DNA from: Pedobacter sp. BAL39
Lineage (GTDB): Bacteria; Bacteroidota; Bacteroidia; Sphingobacteriales; Sphingobacteriaceae
Direction of reading: 5' to 3'
DNA length: 64,000 nucleotides
NCBI RefSeq assembly: GCF_000170795.1
Contig: NZ_ABCM01000003.1
Span: 248,001-312,000 of the forward strand
Every line of letters begins with the position of its first letter. Within the stretch, counting starts at the first letter, position 1. Below are positions 51,736 to 62,872 of this stretch, piece after piece. The notes below the pieces were generated by a model. It made no database searches, was not told the DNA's origin, and saw nothing but the letters and a program-made list of their open reading frames with translations. The position numbers were made by a program, and so were the translations under genes.

Positions 51736-53496
51736 TCAGTCAAGTTCGGCGTCAAGTACATGAATCGGCGGTTCGATCAGTATGGTTTCAAAATCATCAC
51801 CGTCAACACGAAGTTGCTTTTGTGTACCGCTAACAGTCCAGTTCTGGACTTTTTTGATGCCGACAGGATAGATGTCGATGCCCTGATCATGAATCCTCAT
51901 TCTGGTAAAGTTCTTGAAATTTGGGTTGGCCAGGGCTGATGAAGATTCATCTTCATGCATGGCCAGCAGGCGATTTGAGAGATACAGGTATGCACCCATC
52001 AAGAATGATGAAAGCGTTCCACCAACCAAACCAAAAATCAGTACGATCATCGCGTTCCCCCACCAGCTTCCCCAAAAGGACATCAGCTCAGTCTGGGCCA
52101 GCCAGAACATGGTAGCGAAAAGCATAATCGTTTGACCCGATGCGTGCACAAATCCGATGATGAAATTCCCGGCTTTCTTTGCGACCCGGTCTACAAACAG
52201 CCAGAAACCGCCAAATAATGCGCCGATGCTTAGGGCTATTGATGGTGCTCCTAGAAAGTAAATACCAATGGTTTCGAAAAATCCGACAAGGGAAATGTCC
52301 GTAAACCTGCTAAGAAAAAAGGTGCCGTTCATGATAGCCTGATGGCTTTGTAAAAGCCAGAATAAATAAACGTAAACTAAACAGGCAAGACTGATGAATG
52401 CCGGGTTTTTGAACGGAAAAAGGAGATTGCCCAACAGCAGTCGCTTAGAGTCTGATACGCTCGGGAAGATCGCTTTGCGGGTAATTTTTTCTTGTGCACG
52501 ATCTCCAGCAATGGCGTCGAGTACAGGGGGCAGGTTGTGCGTGAGGTGCAGAAATGCACCTCCTCCTCCTGAGGTGATGTACTGGTGACCATTTTCTTTT
52601 TGGGAATAACGCGAATAATGGTGCAGATCGCCGGTGATGTTAATGGCAAGTTTGAATTTTTTCCCGATTAGCTGGTGTTCGTCTCTGATATGCCTTGAAA
52701 TGAAAAAGTCCAGACGGTCAAAGGACTGGTCGTTTTTGCGGATTTCTTTATATACCCAGGCAGGTTCAGCAGTGACCAGAATAATCTTGTCACCGTCCTG
52801 CATTTCTTCCCTGGCCATACGGGTAAAGTAATCCAGCTGAGGTTGATCAATATTGGAATTTAGCTGGATGTCTGTTGCCCAGATCCAGTAATTGTTGGGT
52901 AGGGGAATTGCGAAATAGCTTCGTTTCTGAACGGTCCGCCAGATGCCTATGCTACGTTGCTGGCAAAATAATTTCATGAAGTTACCAAGTCCGTCATACC
53001 AGTCATGATTTCCGGGGATGGCAAAGAGCAGGGGCCGGTTCAATTCTGAGAGCACTTCGTTTTTATCTCCTGCAGCTTCAAATGGGACTTTAAACTTTGT
53101 TGTATAGTTATCGAGTGTTGGAAAAGGGTATACTTCATCACCGCCAAGGATTAAAATATCACCGCGCGTAGTGGTGACACGTTCAGATTTCCTGTCTTCA
53201 GTTTGAACAACAAGCTGTCTCTGTGCAGCCTTTTTGGCCACGGAATAGGTGGAATCAAAACCATCACCAGTATCACAGATAAAGTCGATCCAGATTTCCT
53301 GCCGGTCGGTAACGAGCCGTTTGCGGAGCTTACAGGAATCCTCATCGCTATCCTTACTTAATGCGGCCTGGAGCTCGCGCCGGTCTGCATAATTACCAAA
53401 CGTGCCAGAAATTAAGGATTTAAGGGCGACATTCAAGAGCATGGAGGGTTGAAACCAGTTGGTCATCCGTGCTTTTTTGTAGGGATTCTCATTCAT
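51736..53496 (-). CDS. Membrane-anchored metallophosphoesterase
   Basis: 586 residues. The calcineurin-like metal site is visible: ILILGGDEVYPF (Asp), IPGNHDWYDG (Asn-His) and NITGDLHHYSRY (His), with an unusual gap where the first D-x-H should be, near DFICDTGDGF. The C-terminal half (about 370-500) has four to five membrane segments, then a soluble tail. It probably acts on a phosphoester at the inner membrane. Convergent with the histidine kinase. Confidence 0.8.
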   Translation of the reverse strand: MNENPYKKARMTNWFQPSMLLNVALKSLISGTFGNYADRRELQAALSKDSDEDSCKLRKRLVTDRQEIWIDFICDTGDGFDSTYSVAKKAAQRQLVVQTEDRKSERVTTTRGDILILGGDEVYPFPTLDNYTTKFKVPFEAAGDKNEVLSELNRPLLFAIPGNHDWYDGLGNFMKLFCQQRSIGIWRTVQKRSYFAIPLPNNYWIWATDIQLNSNIDQPQLDYFTRMAREEMQDGDKIILVTAEPAWVYKEIRKNDQSFDRLDFFISRHIRDEHQLIGKKFKLAINITGDLHHYSRYSQKENGHQYITSGGGGAFLHLTHNLPPVLDAIAGDRAQEKITRKAIFPSVSDSKRLLLGNLLFPFKNPAFISLACLVYVYLFWLLQSHQAIMNGTFFLSRFTDISLVGFFETIGIYFLGAPSIALSIGALFGGFWLFVDRVAKKAGNFIIGFVHASGQTIMLFATMFWLAQTELMSFWGSWWGNAMIVLIFGLVGGTLSSFLMGAYLYLSNRLLAMHEDESSSALANPNFKNFTRMRIHDQGIDIYPVGIKKVQNWTVSGTQKQLRVDGDDFETILIEPPIHVLDAELD

Positions 53497-53718
53497 CTAA
53501 GGGCTAAATTAAGCGGGAATATTGGTATTTCATAAACAAGCTTATTGCTTTTAGGTTTGAAGACCCTAGTTGTTTGTTTTGAGAAAGGAAATCTTGCTCA
53601 AGAATGATCTTCAACCTGGGGTGGGAGCCAGGTGATGGCTACGAGTAGCATATGGACAACTTGCGGCACAATTATCGCACTGTCCAGTTAGTTTAGTCCT
53701 GTTTTTCAAAAGTATAAT

Positions 53719-54243
53719 ATGAAGAAAAAAGACCCGATCGTTCGCTTTTTCCAACCTACATTCCTGAAGATTAGAAGACTTGCAAAGGTTGTTGTGGGTG
53801 TCGTGCTGCTTTCGAGTTGTAGAACTGAGGAGCCCGCATTCGTTGTGAAGGGAGATAGCGTGCTCAAAAAAGACGTTAAGGTGAATGTTGAGCTGCTTAA
53901 GGACGATGGGACCACAATGGCAACCACGTTTTTTAAAGGTAAGAGCTATAAAATTCCGAATCAAAGGACACTCCGTTATGCGATTTATGTATCTTATAAG
54001 GACAGTCTTTTTTATAAGTTCGAGTTCGATAACTTACATGGCGATATTAAAGGTGATCCAATTAACGAAGTCACAATTGCTAAAGAGGGCGCTGCGTTAA
54101 AGGTTTGGTACAAACCCCTTAAGCAAAGTTCTCCGGCGAGTGGCATGATTTTGCTGCCCCGGCACATGTTGGTAGATGGGGTCGGTCAGGCATCCACTGA
54201 CAAAGATAAATTTACAGGTTTTTATAAAACAGATTCTGGTTAA
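53719..54243 (+). CDS. Predicted lipoprotein, 174 aa
   Basis: The N-terminus is long and basic, then hydrophobic, with a lipobox VVLLSSC; Cys at residue 34 would be lipidated. The remainder is polar and beta-rich (VNVELLKDDGTTMATTFFK). No family recognised. The convergent lipoprotein gene ends 20 bp away. Confidence 0.6.
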   Translation: MKKKDPIVRFFQPTFLKIRRLAKVVVGVVLLSSCRTEEPAFVVKGDSVLKKDVKVNVELLKDDGTTMATTFFKGKSYKIPNQRTLRYAIYVSYKDSLFYKFEFDNLHGDIKGDPINEVTIAKEGAALKVWYKPLKQSSPASGMILLPRHMLVDGVGQASTDKDKFTGFYKTDSG

Positions 54244-54262
54244 ACCCAGCGACATTGATAAA

Positions 54263-54805
54263 TCAATGCACGCTAATGCCGTCAAATTCCAGCTTTGAGA
54301 TAGCTACGTCTTCATATTTGCCAGGAGCACCTTCTACCCAGGCTGTTCTCAACGAAAAGTCATGTGCGTTAGAAGCTTTGTAGTCGAGCTTTTTGTTTGC
54401 GGCTAATATTGAACTGGCAGTAATGCTGTCAGGACCACCACCGCAATACCAGCTGCAGCCCCATATGCTGACATCGAGGTGATCTTCCTTGCTGTATGCT
54501 TCTTCATTTTCATAGATTTCGATCTGTCGCTGGCTCAGGTGCTTTTTAGCACTATCATAATCGGGGTAGGATTTAATGGTGCTGTCGATTGTGGCATAAA
54601 GGACTTTCAGTCTTTGCAGGTTATGTTTCGCATCATTACTGATGTCAGGGGTGTAACCTATTTCAGGTTCGATAATTTTCACCTTTTGGTTTTCGGTGGG
54701 GGTAGAGACCTGACCTGTCTTCCCATTATCTGGTGAGGAGTGACATGCAAAAAAAGACGTAGTGGCCAATATCGCTAGGCTGAGCAGGTAATTATTGTTC
54801 ATCAT
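54263..54805 (-). CDS. Predicted lipoprotein with NADase-type binding-domain-like C-terminus
   Basis: 180 residues. Lipobox TSFFACHSS. After a linker, a helical segment is followed by VSIWGCSWYCGGGPDSITAS, then YKASNAHDFSLRTAWVEGAP. This resembles the galactose-binding-like domain found C-terminal in NADase-type and discoidin-like secreted proteins, here without the enzyme. Two conserved Cys lie in the turn. Function unknown; binding of a glycan or surface is inferred. Confidence 0.6.
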   Translation of the reverse strand: MMNNNYLLSLAILATTSFFACHSSPDNGKTGQVSTPTENQKVKIIEPEIGYTPDISNDAKHNLQRLKVLYATIDSTIKSYPDYDSAKKHLSQRQIEIYENEEAYSKEDHLDVSIWGCSWYCGGGPDSITASSILAANKKLDYKASNAHDFSLRTAWVEGAPGKYEDVAISKLEFDGISVH

Positions 54806-54904
54806 ATGTTCTATTTCCTATTTGCCTGAACCTCATTTTTTCTCAGTTTGGTAAGTGTAAAGTCTAAAATTAAACCCAATTGGTAAGGTAATCATCAGTT
54901 GCAG

Positions 54905-55903
54905 TTATCTGATGACCTCTAGTTCCTTTTTATCCGTAGGAATATGGAAGTAAAGCAAATACGTGTTGTTTTTATACTGATTTTCACCGGTTTTATAATT
55001 TCCCCAAAGCGGAGAGCCATTGTCCACAGGATCGATTAACGTTGCAATTCTACCATCTCCGTAAATGGCCACTTTATAGTTTTCTAAAGGCTGCATTTCG
55101 AGGCCTTGTTGTCCCCATCTTTTTAAAAAGGCTGATGTAAAAGTGTCGTTTGTTTTTTTATCATAAAAAAAAGCTTGAGCAACCTCGGTTTCAGCGGCTA
55201 GTTTGGCTTCAGCGATTTGATCTAAATTTCTATTGTTCAGCCAGTCGTGATATTTTTGATATTGTGTCAAAAGTTGCTGTTTGATAACTGCTGGATCCAT
55301 GTTAGATAAGTCTGTGCTATTTTCCCATCCAACCAAAGTATATGGAACATCTGCCTGAAAAGTTCCGTTATATTCGATGTATGGTTTCCCAGCTGCGCCT
55401 AATCTGTTTTGTCCATTGTTATTATCTTTTTCCAGCGGCGCCTCGAACTTTACCACTTCTCCGAATCGTTTTTCTATGTCGCCGCTTTCATTGAATCTAA
55501 CCTTTTCTATGGTCATTTCAACTCTGGCCCCTGGCTGAATTGCCTGTTGTGGAACTAAGGTTACGGCCCCATTGACTTCTTTCCGCTCTCTGATGGGATA
55601 GATTCTTATTTTCCATTTTTGAATTCCGGATTTTAAAATGGCGATGTTAATTGGGGTACTGCCGCTCATTGAGCCGTTGGCAGGTCCGAAGTAACGGTCA
55701 ACAGGGTAGTCGTTTATTAACACCTCGTAATTACAGCCACCAATAGCTATAAGTGCCTGATAATTGATGCGCTGATCGTAATTCCTGACATTTTTGTATA
55801 AGCTTCCGAGAATGTCTGTTGCTTTTTTATCCATAGTTTTAGTGGCCTGTCCGCAACTTTGCAGGCTGATCAGGCTGAATATTAAAAAGAGATATCTGGT
55901 CAT
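54905..55903 (-). CDS. Predicted lipoprotein, 332 aa
   Basis: N-terminus FLIFSLISLQSCGQ is a lipobox. The body is beta-rich (YEVLINDYPVDRYFGPANGS; IWKIRIYPIRERKEVNG-like) with a C-terminal domain containing LENYKVAIYGDGRIATLIDP. No family recognised. Same direction as the smaller lipoprotein, 100 bp upstream of it. A 400-bp AT-rich gap follows to the AraC gene, in which I see only the promoter box at 56304. Confidence 0.6.
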   Translation of the reverse strand: MTRYLFLIFSLISLQSCGQATKTMDKKATDILGSLYKNVRNYDQRINYQALIAIGGCNYEVLINDYPVDRYFGPANGSMSGSTPINIAILKSGIQKWKIRIYPIRERKEVNGAVTLVPQQAIQPGARVEMTIEKVRFNESGDIEKRFGEVVKFEAPLEKDNNNGQNRLGAAGKPYIEYNGTFQADVPYTLVGWENSTDLSNMDPAVIKQQLLTQYQKYHDWLNNRNLDQIAEAKLAAETEVAQAFFYDKKTNDTFTSAFLKRWGQQGLEMQPLENYKVAIYGDGRIATLIDPVDNGSPLWGNYKTGENQYKNNTYLLYFHIPTDKKELEVIR

Positions 55904-56303
55904 TTAGTTGTTTTTCATTTTTAAGGTTCGCGAACTTGTAATCGCTTAATGGCCATCACAGGGGATCTTATTAGGCGCAGAAATCTGTTACCTTTTGCTT
56001 TTATTTTCCAGACAATTATAACGCCAACTTAAATTTATTAAAGAAAGAAAATTTTACGTGCAAAATCATTAGCTGGAATTTCTATGACGGGTAAGATATT
56101 AAGTGCCTATGGTTTACTGGGCATTATTGTATTTCCCAAAGCCACAATGATTTTATTGACAATTTGATCGGGAATTAGAAGAAAACCAAACCATAAGGCA
56201 ATACTGGAAAAGCTAAATAAGCTATCAAATTCATACCGTAGGCAAAAATTAAATAGCTATTTATATCTTAATGAAATCGTATCCTCTGTATCTTTGTTTT
56301 TCT

Positions 56304-56311
56304 TAGTTTTG
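56304..56311 (+). promoter_or_regulatory. -7 box TAGTTTTG placed 4 nt before an ATG
   Basis: Matches TAnnTTTG and ends four bases before the start codon at 56316, just as at the paralogous AraC gene at 3133. A second match TATCTTTG is at 56289-56296. The remainder of the 412-bp spacer (55904-56315) shows no other feature. Confidence 0.45.
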
Positions 56312-56315
56312 TAAA

Positions 56316-57191
56316 ATGAACGATCAGCAAGAAACCCTCGTCACAATTTCGACTACAGAGCTAAAACTTAAGGGTTTTAAAGTTTACAAAACTGATAGTA
56401 GTCTAAGTGGATACAGCTACAGCCGCAAGGACTTTTATAAAATCAATATTACAACTGGTAAATTTCTGTTCAACTATGCTGACAGAAGCATTGAAACGGA
56501 GGATACCTTTTTGTTTTTTGGAAACCCGCACATTCCATATTCCTGTGAATCAAGATCAGAAAATCATTATGGCTATACCTGTCTTTTTACGGAAGATTTT
56601 ATGAATTTAAACGAACGTTCGGAAAGCCTGCAGCAATCACCCCTTTTCAAATTAGGTGGAACTCCAATTTTTGGCCTTAATGAGCCGCAAAAAATGAAGT
56701 TATCTGGACTCTTTGAAGAGATGATCAAGGAGCAGGAAACAGAATATGCGTTTAAGGATGAGCTGATTAGAAATTATATGAACCTAGTCATTCATGAAGC
56801 ACTGAAAATGCAACCTTCTGAAAGCAACGTCAAGCATAATAATGCTTCAGCCAGACTAACATCCGTATTTCTTGAATTACTGGAACGCCAATTTCCGATA
56901 GAAAATACTGATCGGCCACTTGAATTAAGAACAGCACAGGACTATGCAGGAAAGCTATCTGTGCATACAAATTATTTGAACAGTTCAGTGAAAGAGATTA
57001 CTGGCAAGTCAACATCTACATTAATAAGTGACAGGATTATCGCTGAGGCGAAAGCTTTGCTGCAACATACCAACTGGAATATAGCAGAAATCGCCTATGC
57101 ACTTGGATTTGAATACCCCACTTATTTTAACAATTTTTTTAAAAAAAAAACCGGAAGCATTCCTAAATCTGTAAGAACAGGCCGTCTTTGA
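56316..57191 (+). CDS. AraC family transcriptional regulator (paralogue of 3133-4044)
   Basis: 291 residues, collinear with the AraC protein at 3133: shared DFYKINITTGKF, FFGNPHIPYSCE, CLFTEDFM, QSPLFKLGG and the HTH pair AQDYAGKLSVHTNYLNSSVK and IAEIAYALGFEYPTYFNNFF. It precedes an Old Yellow Enzyme, aldo/keto reductase and SDR on the same strand and is their likely regulator. Start chosen at the first ATG, just after the promoter box. Confidence 0.85.
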   Translation: MNDQQETLVTISTTELKLKGFKVYKTDSSLSGYSYSRKDFYKINITTGKFLFNYADRSIETEDTFLFFGNPHIPYSCESRSENHYGYTCLFTEDFMNLNERSESLQQSPLFKLGGTPIFGLNEPQKMKLSGLFEEMIKEQETEYAFKDELIRNYMNLVIHEALKMQPSESNVKHNNASARLTSVFLELLERQFPIENTDRPLELRTAQDYAGKLSVHTNYLNSSVKEITGKSTSTLISDRIIAEAKALLQHTNWNIAEIAYALGFEYPTYFNNFFKKKTGSIPKSVRTGRL

Positions 57192-57303
57192 TTATTGTAC
57201 TTTTTCCTTTGTTTTTCTTTATTTCTTGACTTTTGTAATCCGGACTTTTGTATGATGATTATTGATCATAATCTAATGCGGCCAGAGGTGGCTGTGTTTA
57301 TTA

Positions 57304-58458
57304 ATGAGATTAATAGCGATGTCAATGAATACAAAAGAAATAAGCCTTTTCCAACCATTTTCATTTAAGAATGGAATAACTGTAAAAAACAGAATTGCAA
57401 TGGCCCCGATGACTACCTGGGCCAGTAATGAAGACTATACAGTTTCGGATGATGAGTTAAAATACTATAGCGCACGTGCCAGCGGACCTGGTCTTGTAAT
57501 TACTGGGTGCACAAGGGTCACCGATAATGGGATCGGCTTTACCCACGAGTTTGCTTCCTCCAGCGATTCGTTTTTACCAGGTCTTAAAAAGTTGGCCACC
57601 GTTGCAAAAAGCGGTGGTGCGCCTGCCATATTGCAAATCTATCATGCAGGTAATAAGGCAATTGCTGAACTGATTAACAATGGCGATGTAGTAAGCGCAA
57701 GTGCAGTATCAATTGGGACTGCTCCATTCGTTAACGGCACTGCTATCATGCCTCGTGCACTGGGACACCAGGAAATCCTGGATGTTATAGAAGCTTTTGG
57801 AAAAACTACTCGCAGGGCAATTGAGGCAGGGTTCGACGGTGTCGAGCTGCACGGCGCACATGGCTTCTTACTGCAAAACTTTTTTTCGCCCATATATAAT
57901 ACACGCAATGATCAGTGGGGCGGCTCTGCCCAAAAACGCATGAACTTCCCCCTTGAAGTAGTCAGAGAAGTAAAAACGGTTATTGATAAATATGCGGATA
58001 AGCCCTTTGTATTGGGTTATCGGATATCTCCGGAAGAACTTCAGGAGGAAGGCTATAAGGTCGAGGATACTTATCCTTTAATAGATGAGCTTATAGAACT
58101 AAAAATAGATTACCTGCATGCATCCTTAACAAACGTTATTGAATCAAGACCAGTTGGAGAAAAAATTGAAAAAACACTGGCATCTCATCTAATTGAACAT
58201 GTTAACGGCAGGATTCCCATCATTGCCGCCGGACAGGTAAAGACTCCTGAACAAGCCGAACAGGCGTTAAACCTTGGACTTAGCCTGGTCGCTATCGGGC
58301 AAGCATTGATCATCAATCCCAACTGGATATCAATAGCAAAAAATGGGGATAAGGTTGATGAAGTGTTGAGCATTTCCAAGTTGCCAGAACTTTCAATACC
58401 AGAGAAGTTATGGGGCATTATCGATGCCGCCAAAGGATGGTTCCGTGTTGGAAGTTAA
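57304..58458 (+). CDS. NADH-dependent flavin oxidoreductase, Old Yellow Enzyme family (YqiG-like)
   Basis: 384 residues; ATG at 57322 (MNTKEIS) is an equally good start. FMN-barrel elements: KNRIAMAPMTTWASNEDYTV, LQIYHAGNKA, the His/His pair in VELHGAHGFLLQNFF, then RNDQWGGSAQKRMNF and AAGQVKTPEQAEQAL. Enoate or enone reductase. Belongs to a different branch from the NemA-like copy at 33820. Confidence 0.9.
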   Translation: MRLIAMSMNTKEISLFQPFSFKNGITVKNRIAMAPMTTWASNEDYTVSDDELKYYSARASGPGLVITGCTRVTDNGIGFTHEFASSSDSFLPGLKKLATVAKSGGAPAILQIYHAGNKAIAELINNGDVVSASAVSIGTAPFVNGTAIMPRALGHQEILDVIEAFGKTTRRAIEAGFDGVELHGAHGFLLQNFFSPIYNTRNDQWGGSAQKRMNFPLEVVREVKTVIDKYADKPFVLGYRISPEELQEEGYKVEDTYPLIDELIELKIDYLHASLTNVIESRPVGEKIEKTLASHLIEHVNGRIPIIAAGQVKTPEQAEQALNLGLSLVAIGQALIINPNWISIAKNGDKVDEVLSISKLPELSIPEKLWGIIDAAKGWFRVGS

Positions 58459-58489
58459 AGTCTATAAAGTGGCGCTAAATGATGTATAA

Positions 58490-59683
<1,194 letters not shown>

Positions 59684-59960
59684 TAGTCAGGATAAAGAAT
59701 TATTGAAAACAGGTCTTATATCCTTCGGCCCTGTATCGGCATTAAGATGTGCCCAACAGGGATCACCGAAAGAACCTATAAGTTTAATAATGCCACCAAG
59801 GCAACACACTATTTTAGAAATCAATATAGAATGAAAGTGAAAACCTTGCTAATTCCAGTAATGACAAAAATAGGCAGGCATTGAAAGATTAAACCAAGTT
59901 ATATGATGAGTTGTACTAATAATACAGTCATCGATTATAAAATCTTAAATATTGGAAATT

Positions 59961-60800
59961 ATGAGTGAACAAAAAGTTTGGTTCATCACTGGCGCAGGTC
60001 GCGGTATGGGAACCGATATTACTAAAGCAGCATTAGCAGCAGGTCATAAAGTAGTCGCTACCGGGCGCAACACAGATAACGTTGCTCAGGCGCTTGGGGA
60101 ATCAGACAGCCTATTGATTGTTAAACTTGATGTAACTAGTACCACAGATGCGCGGGCAGCTGTCACTGCAGCTCTTGATAAGTTTGGGCGAATAGATGTT
60201 CTGGTAAATAATGCTGCTAATTTCATCGCAGGTTTCTTTGAAGAATTAACGCAGGAAGAAATTGATAAGCAGCTGCAGACGAGTCTAACAGGGCCTATGA
60301 TTGTAACACGTGCAATTCTGCCGGTTATGCGTAAACAGGGATCAGGACACATAACTTCCATATCTTCTACAGCAGGGCTTACGAGTTTAGAATTTTGCAG
60401 TGCTTACTCTGCATCCAAATTTGGTTTGGAAGGATTTATGCAGGCGCTTCAAACAGAAGTATCGCCATTTGGGATAAATACCACCATTGTCAATCCTGGA
60501 TTCTTCCGGACGGAACTGCTCACAGAACAATCAACAAAATATGCGGACAATCCTGTCGGGGATTACAACGAGCGTAGAGCCGAGGTCATGCAGTTTTGGC
60601 AAGGTGCAAACGGGCAGCAACCAGGTGATCCTGCAAAACTTGCCCAGGCACTGGTAACGATATTAAACAATGAAAAGCCACCACTGCGCTTTTTAGCGGG
60701 CGCAGATGCCGTAGCAACAGCGGAACAGGTAGCCACCACATTGAAAGAGCAGCCGGAAGCTTATCGGGATTTATCCAGTTCCCTTGCATACGAGAACTAG
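59961..60800 (+). CDS. Short-chain dehydrogenase/reductase
   Basis: 279 residues from ATG 59961. NADP-binding ITGAGRGMGTD, NNAAN, and catalytic Ser-Tyr-Lys in SISSTAGLTSLEF...YSASKFGLEG. Classical SDR. A broken second SDR follows 24 bp later. A 277-bp gap to the aldo/keto reductase upstream has no gene. Confidence 0.9.
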   Translation: MSEQKVWFITGAGRGMGTDITKAALAAGHKVVATGRNTDNVAQALGESDSLLIVKLDVTSTTDARAAVTAALDKFGRIDVLVNNAANFIAGFFEELTQEEIDKQLQTSLTGPMIVTRAILPVMRKQGSGHITSISSTAGLTSLEFCSAYSASKFGLEGFMQALQTEVSPFGINTTIVNPGFFRTELLTEQSTKYADNPVGDYNERRAEVMQFWQGANGQQPGDPAKLAQALVTILNNEKPPLRFLAGADAVATAEQVATTLKEQPEAYRDLSSSLAYEN

Positions 60801-60823
60801 TCCGTAGCCAAACCCTAACTTAT

Positions 60824-61138
60824 ATGCTAGATATTCAAGACAAAGTTATCATGATTACAGGGGCCTCCAGTGGAATGGGGGGCAGCTACGGCAAAAGAAA
60901 TTGCTGATAAAGGCGCAAAGTTAGTACTCGCTGCAAGGAGGGAGAGCCGCGTTAAAGAATTACAAGCGGAGCTTTCAGATATCGGAAGCGAAGTAAAATA
61001 TAAGGTGACTGATGTTGCCTCAAAATAGGCATTGAGCCTGCAAGTATTGCTCAAGCGATCTCTTTTGCAATTGGACAACCCGCAGATGTGGCAATAAATG
61101 AGATGATAGTTCGGTCCACTATACAACTGCTTCAGTAA
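60824..61138 (+). pseudogene. SDR pseudogene: frameshift and internal deletion
   Basis: Starts MLDIQDKVIMITGASSGMG, then an extra G in a homopolymer run near 60880 breaks the frame; the true continuation AATAKEIADKGAKLVLAARR is in the next frame and runs to DVASK, where it meets the C-terminus IEPASIAQAISFAIGQPADV and then TAA at 61136. About 140 residues with the Ser-Tyr-Lys site are missing, so it cannot be repaired by one base. Confidence 0.75.
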
Positions 61139-61166
61139 CAAGCAAAGAAGTTTAAGCTGTTATTAT

Positions 61167-61193
61167 GCGTGAGAACATATTGTATTCTCACGC
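61167..61193. terminator. Hairpin, possible terminator of the SDR block
   Basis: GCGTGAGAA (61167-61175) and TTCTCACGC (61185-61193) form a perfect 9-bp stem with a 9-nt loop. No T-run follows, so termination, if any, is weak or factor-dependent. Confidence 0.4.
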
Positions 61194-61230
61194 TTGAACA
61201 AAATAGGCAAGTTGTTGTTAATAGATTCAG

Positions 61231-62166
61231 ATGGAAAAACCGGTTAGCATAAATTTGCAGGGAACAACAATTTCTGAGTTAACGGATTTCCGTTATGATG
61301 TTGTCGCAAATGAGCATCAGTTTTTCCAAGTTACATTTAGTCAGTTATTGTTGCAGAATGATTTCGGTCTGACTGCAGCCGAAAGTTATTACAATACACC
61401 TGTGGGGCTAAATTTTCTCACGCAATCTGGCAAACTTAGACAGGTTACGGGCAACATCATCACCCTGAAACAAATAGAAAGGCCAGGTTATCCACCTGAG
61501 GTAACTATCGCCGGCACTTTTTACAGTCCTGCGGGTAAATTTCCAAGGCTTAACCGCTTTTTATGGAGTGCTATTGTATTGCCATTAGTGGTGATGGGAT
61601 CCGTGTGTCTATATGTACATCTTCTTAGCCAGAAACTGGTGGAAAAAAGAGGAACGATAGCGTCGTATTCCAGGGCCTCTTCCTATAAGGGATCAAGAAA
61701 GCACTCCTTCAGGATTGATCCTTTTCAGTCGAGTTTCAAACGCAGTTATTACCGGCCGATTGTCGATCGCCCATCTGAGCATATCGATGCTTTGTTTACT
61801 TCATCCTATGATGGTTATCACCCAGATAGTACCGGCCAGGCGGTGCGTTTTTTTGTACTAAAAGACGATGTTGATCAACTACCTGCAAAGGAGAGCACCG
61901 TTCCTTTTTTCAATCTTCAACATGGGGCTAATGCCTATTCTAGCTGGGATCAGTCTCTTGACATCTTGTATTACGCCAAAGATCAACTCTGGTGGTACTT
62001 CGTATGGCTCATCTATGCTTTTGCGGAAATTGCTTCGATTGGATTTGTATTTTACTATTACAAGATGTTTGCTTTTAATCATGATCCACGGAAAAGTATT
62101 CTTTCCTGGATTTTCACTTTTTTGATCGTTATACTTAACGTTCCGGTTATTTTGATCTTCATCTGA
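61231..62166 (+). CDS. Membrane protein, 311 aa, unknown family
   Basis: A soluble N-terminal region (about 110 residues) is followed by a membrane segment FLWSAIVLPLVVMGSVCLYV, a polar loop with many Ser and Arg, then two further segments near the C-terminus (YFVWLIYAFAEIASIGFVFY; WIFTFLIVILNVPVILIFI). No motif recognised. Confidence 0.6.
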   Translation: MEKPVSINLQGTTISELTDFRYDVVANEHQFFQVTFSQLLLQNDFGLTAAESYYNTPVGLNFLTQSGKLRQVTGNIITLKQIERPGYPPEVTIAGTFYSPAGKFPRLNRFLWSAIVLPLVVMGSVCLYVHLLSQKLVEKRGTIASYSRASSYKGSRKHSFRIDPFQSSFKRSYYRPIVDRPSEHIDALFTSSYDGYHPDSTGQAVRFFVLKDDVDQLPAKESTVPFFNLQHGANAYSSWDQSLDILYYAKDQLWWYFVWLIYAFAEIASIGFVFYYYKMFAFNHDPRKSILSWIFTFLIVILNVPVILIFI

Positions 62167-62282
62167 GGCATTTTGATAATATGGAATTAACTACGCTAGT
62201 TATTTTAGTCACGGCGCTTACAGCTGGATGTCAGTCCCGGACCTAAAGAGAAGCTCAAGAATCATAAATTTGCCTCTGCAAT

Positions 62283-62741
62283 ATGAAAATAAACGATAAA
62301 TATAACGGAATTGTCCTGGCAGTCCTGGTGCTTTTGATCATTGTTATAGTTTTGGTGGTGCGAAGCGTGAAGACGAACTATTACACCATAATCATTGATG
62401 CGCAGCTAAGAGAAAAAGACGACAACCATTTTAAAGATTGTTATTTGAAATTGAATGGAAATAACTACCTCATAACGGATTATTACAGATATAAGAATGA
62501 CCACTTGATTGAATACAAATCAGCAACGTCATCTGGGTTTGCTGTTTTTAATCTCATTGACAGCAACTCTTCCTACAACGGAAGTCGCGATCGTTATAAA
62601 AAACTTTGGTATAAGCAAAAGAGCGATAGCTTCGCATTGGACAACGAAAAATATAAAATAGATTATGTCCACAAGGATACCGTAGTTTCCAACATAGATC
62701 GTACTGCTATAAAAGTAGTGATACAAAAGTTTGTTGACTAG
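62283..62741 (+). CDS. Small membrane-anchored protein, 152 aa
   Basis: One N-terminal membrane anchor (IVLAVLVLLIIVIVLVVRSV) and a charged, Tyr- and Lys-rich extracytoplasmic domain. No family recognised. It follows the membrane protein by 116 bp on the same strand. Confidence 0.55.
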   Translation: MKINDKYNGIVLAVLVLLIIVIVLVVRSVKTNYYTIIIDAQLREKDDNHFKDCYLKLNGNNYLITDYYRYKNDHLIEYKSATSSGFAVFNLIDSNSSYNGSRDRYKKLWYKQKSDSFALDNEKYKIDYVHKDTVVSNIDRTAIKVVIQKFVD

Positions 62742-62872
62742 GGAACAGCTTAGTAAGAATAACCTATACGCCTCTTCCCAGGATCTTGGGAGGCTAAACT
62801 GCGGGATTGATCTGTTGTAGATGTCGGGTCCATGCTGATAATGGTTTGACTGTCAAAAAGAAGTATTGGGTT

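Noticed and set aside
53611-53964. 117-codon minus-strand frame opposite the lipoprotein
   Set aside because: Shadow of the plus-strand gene, which has a signal peptide and lipobox.
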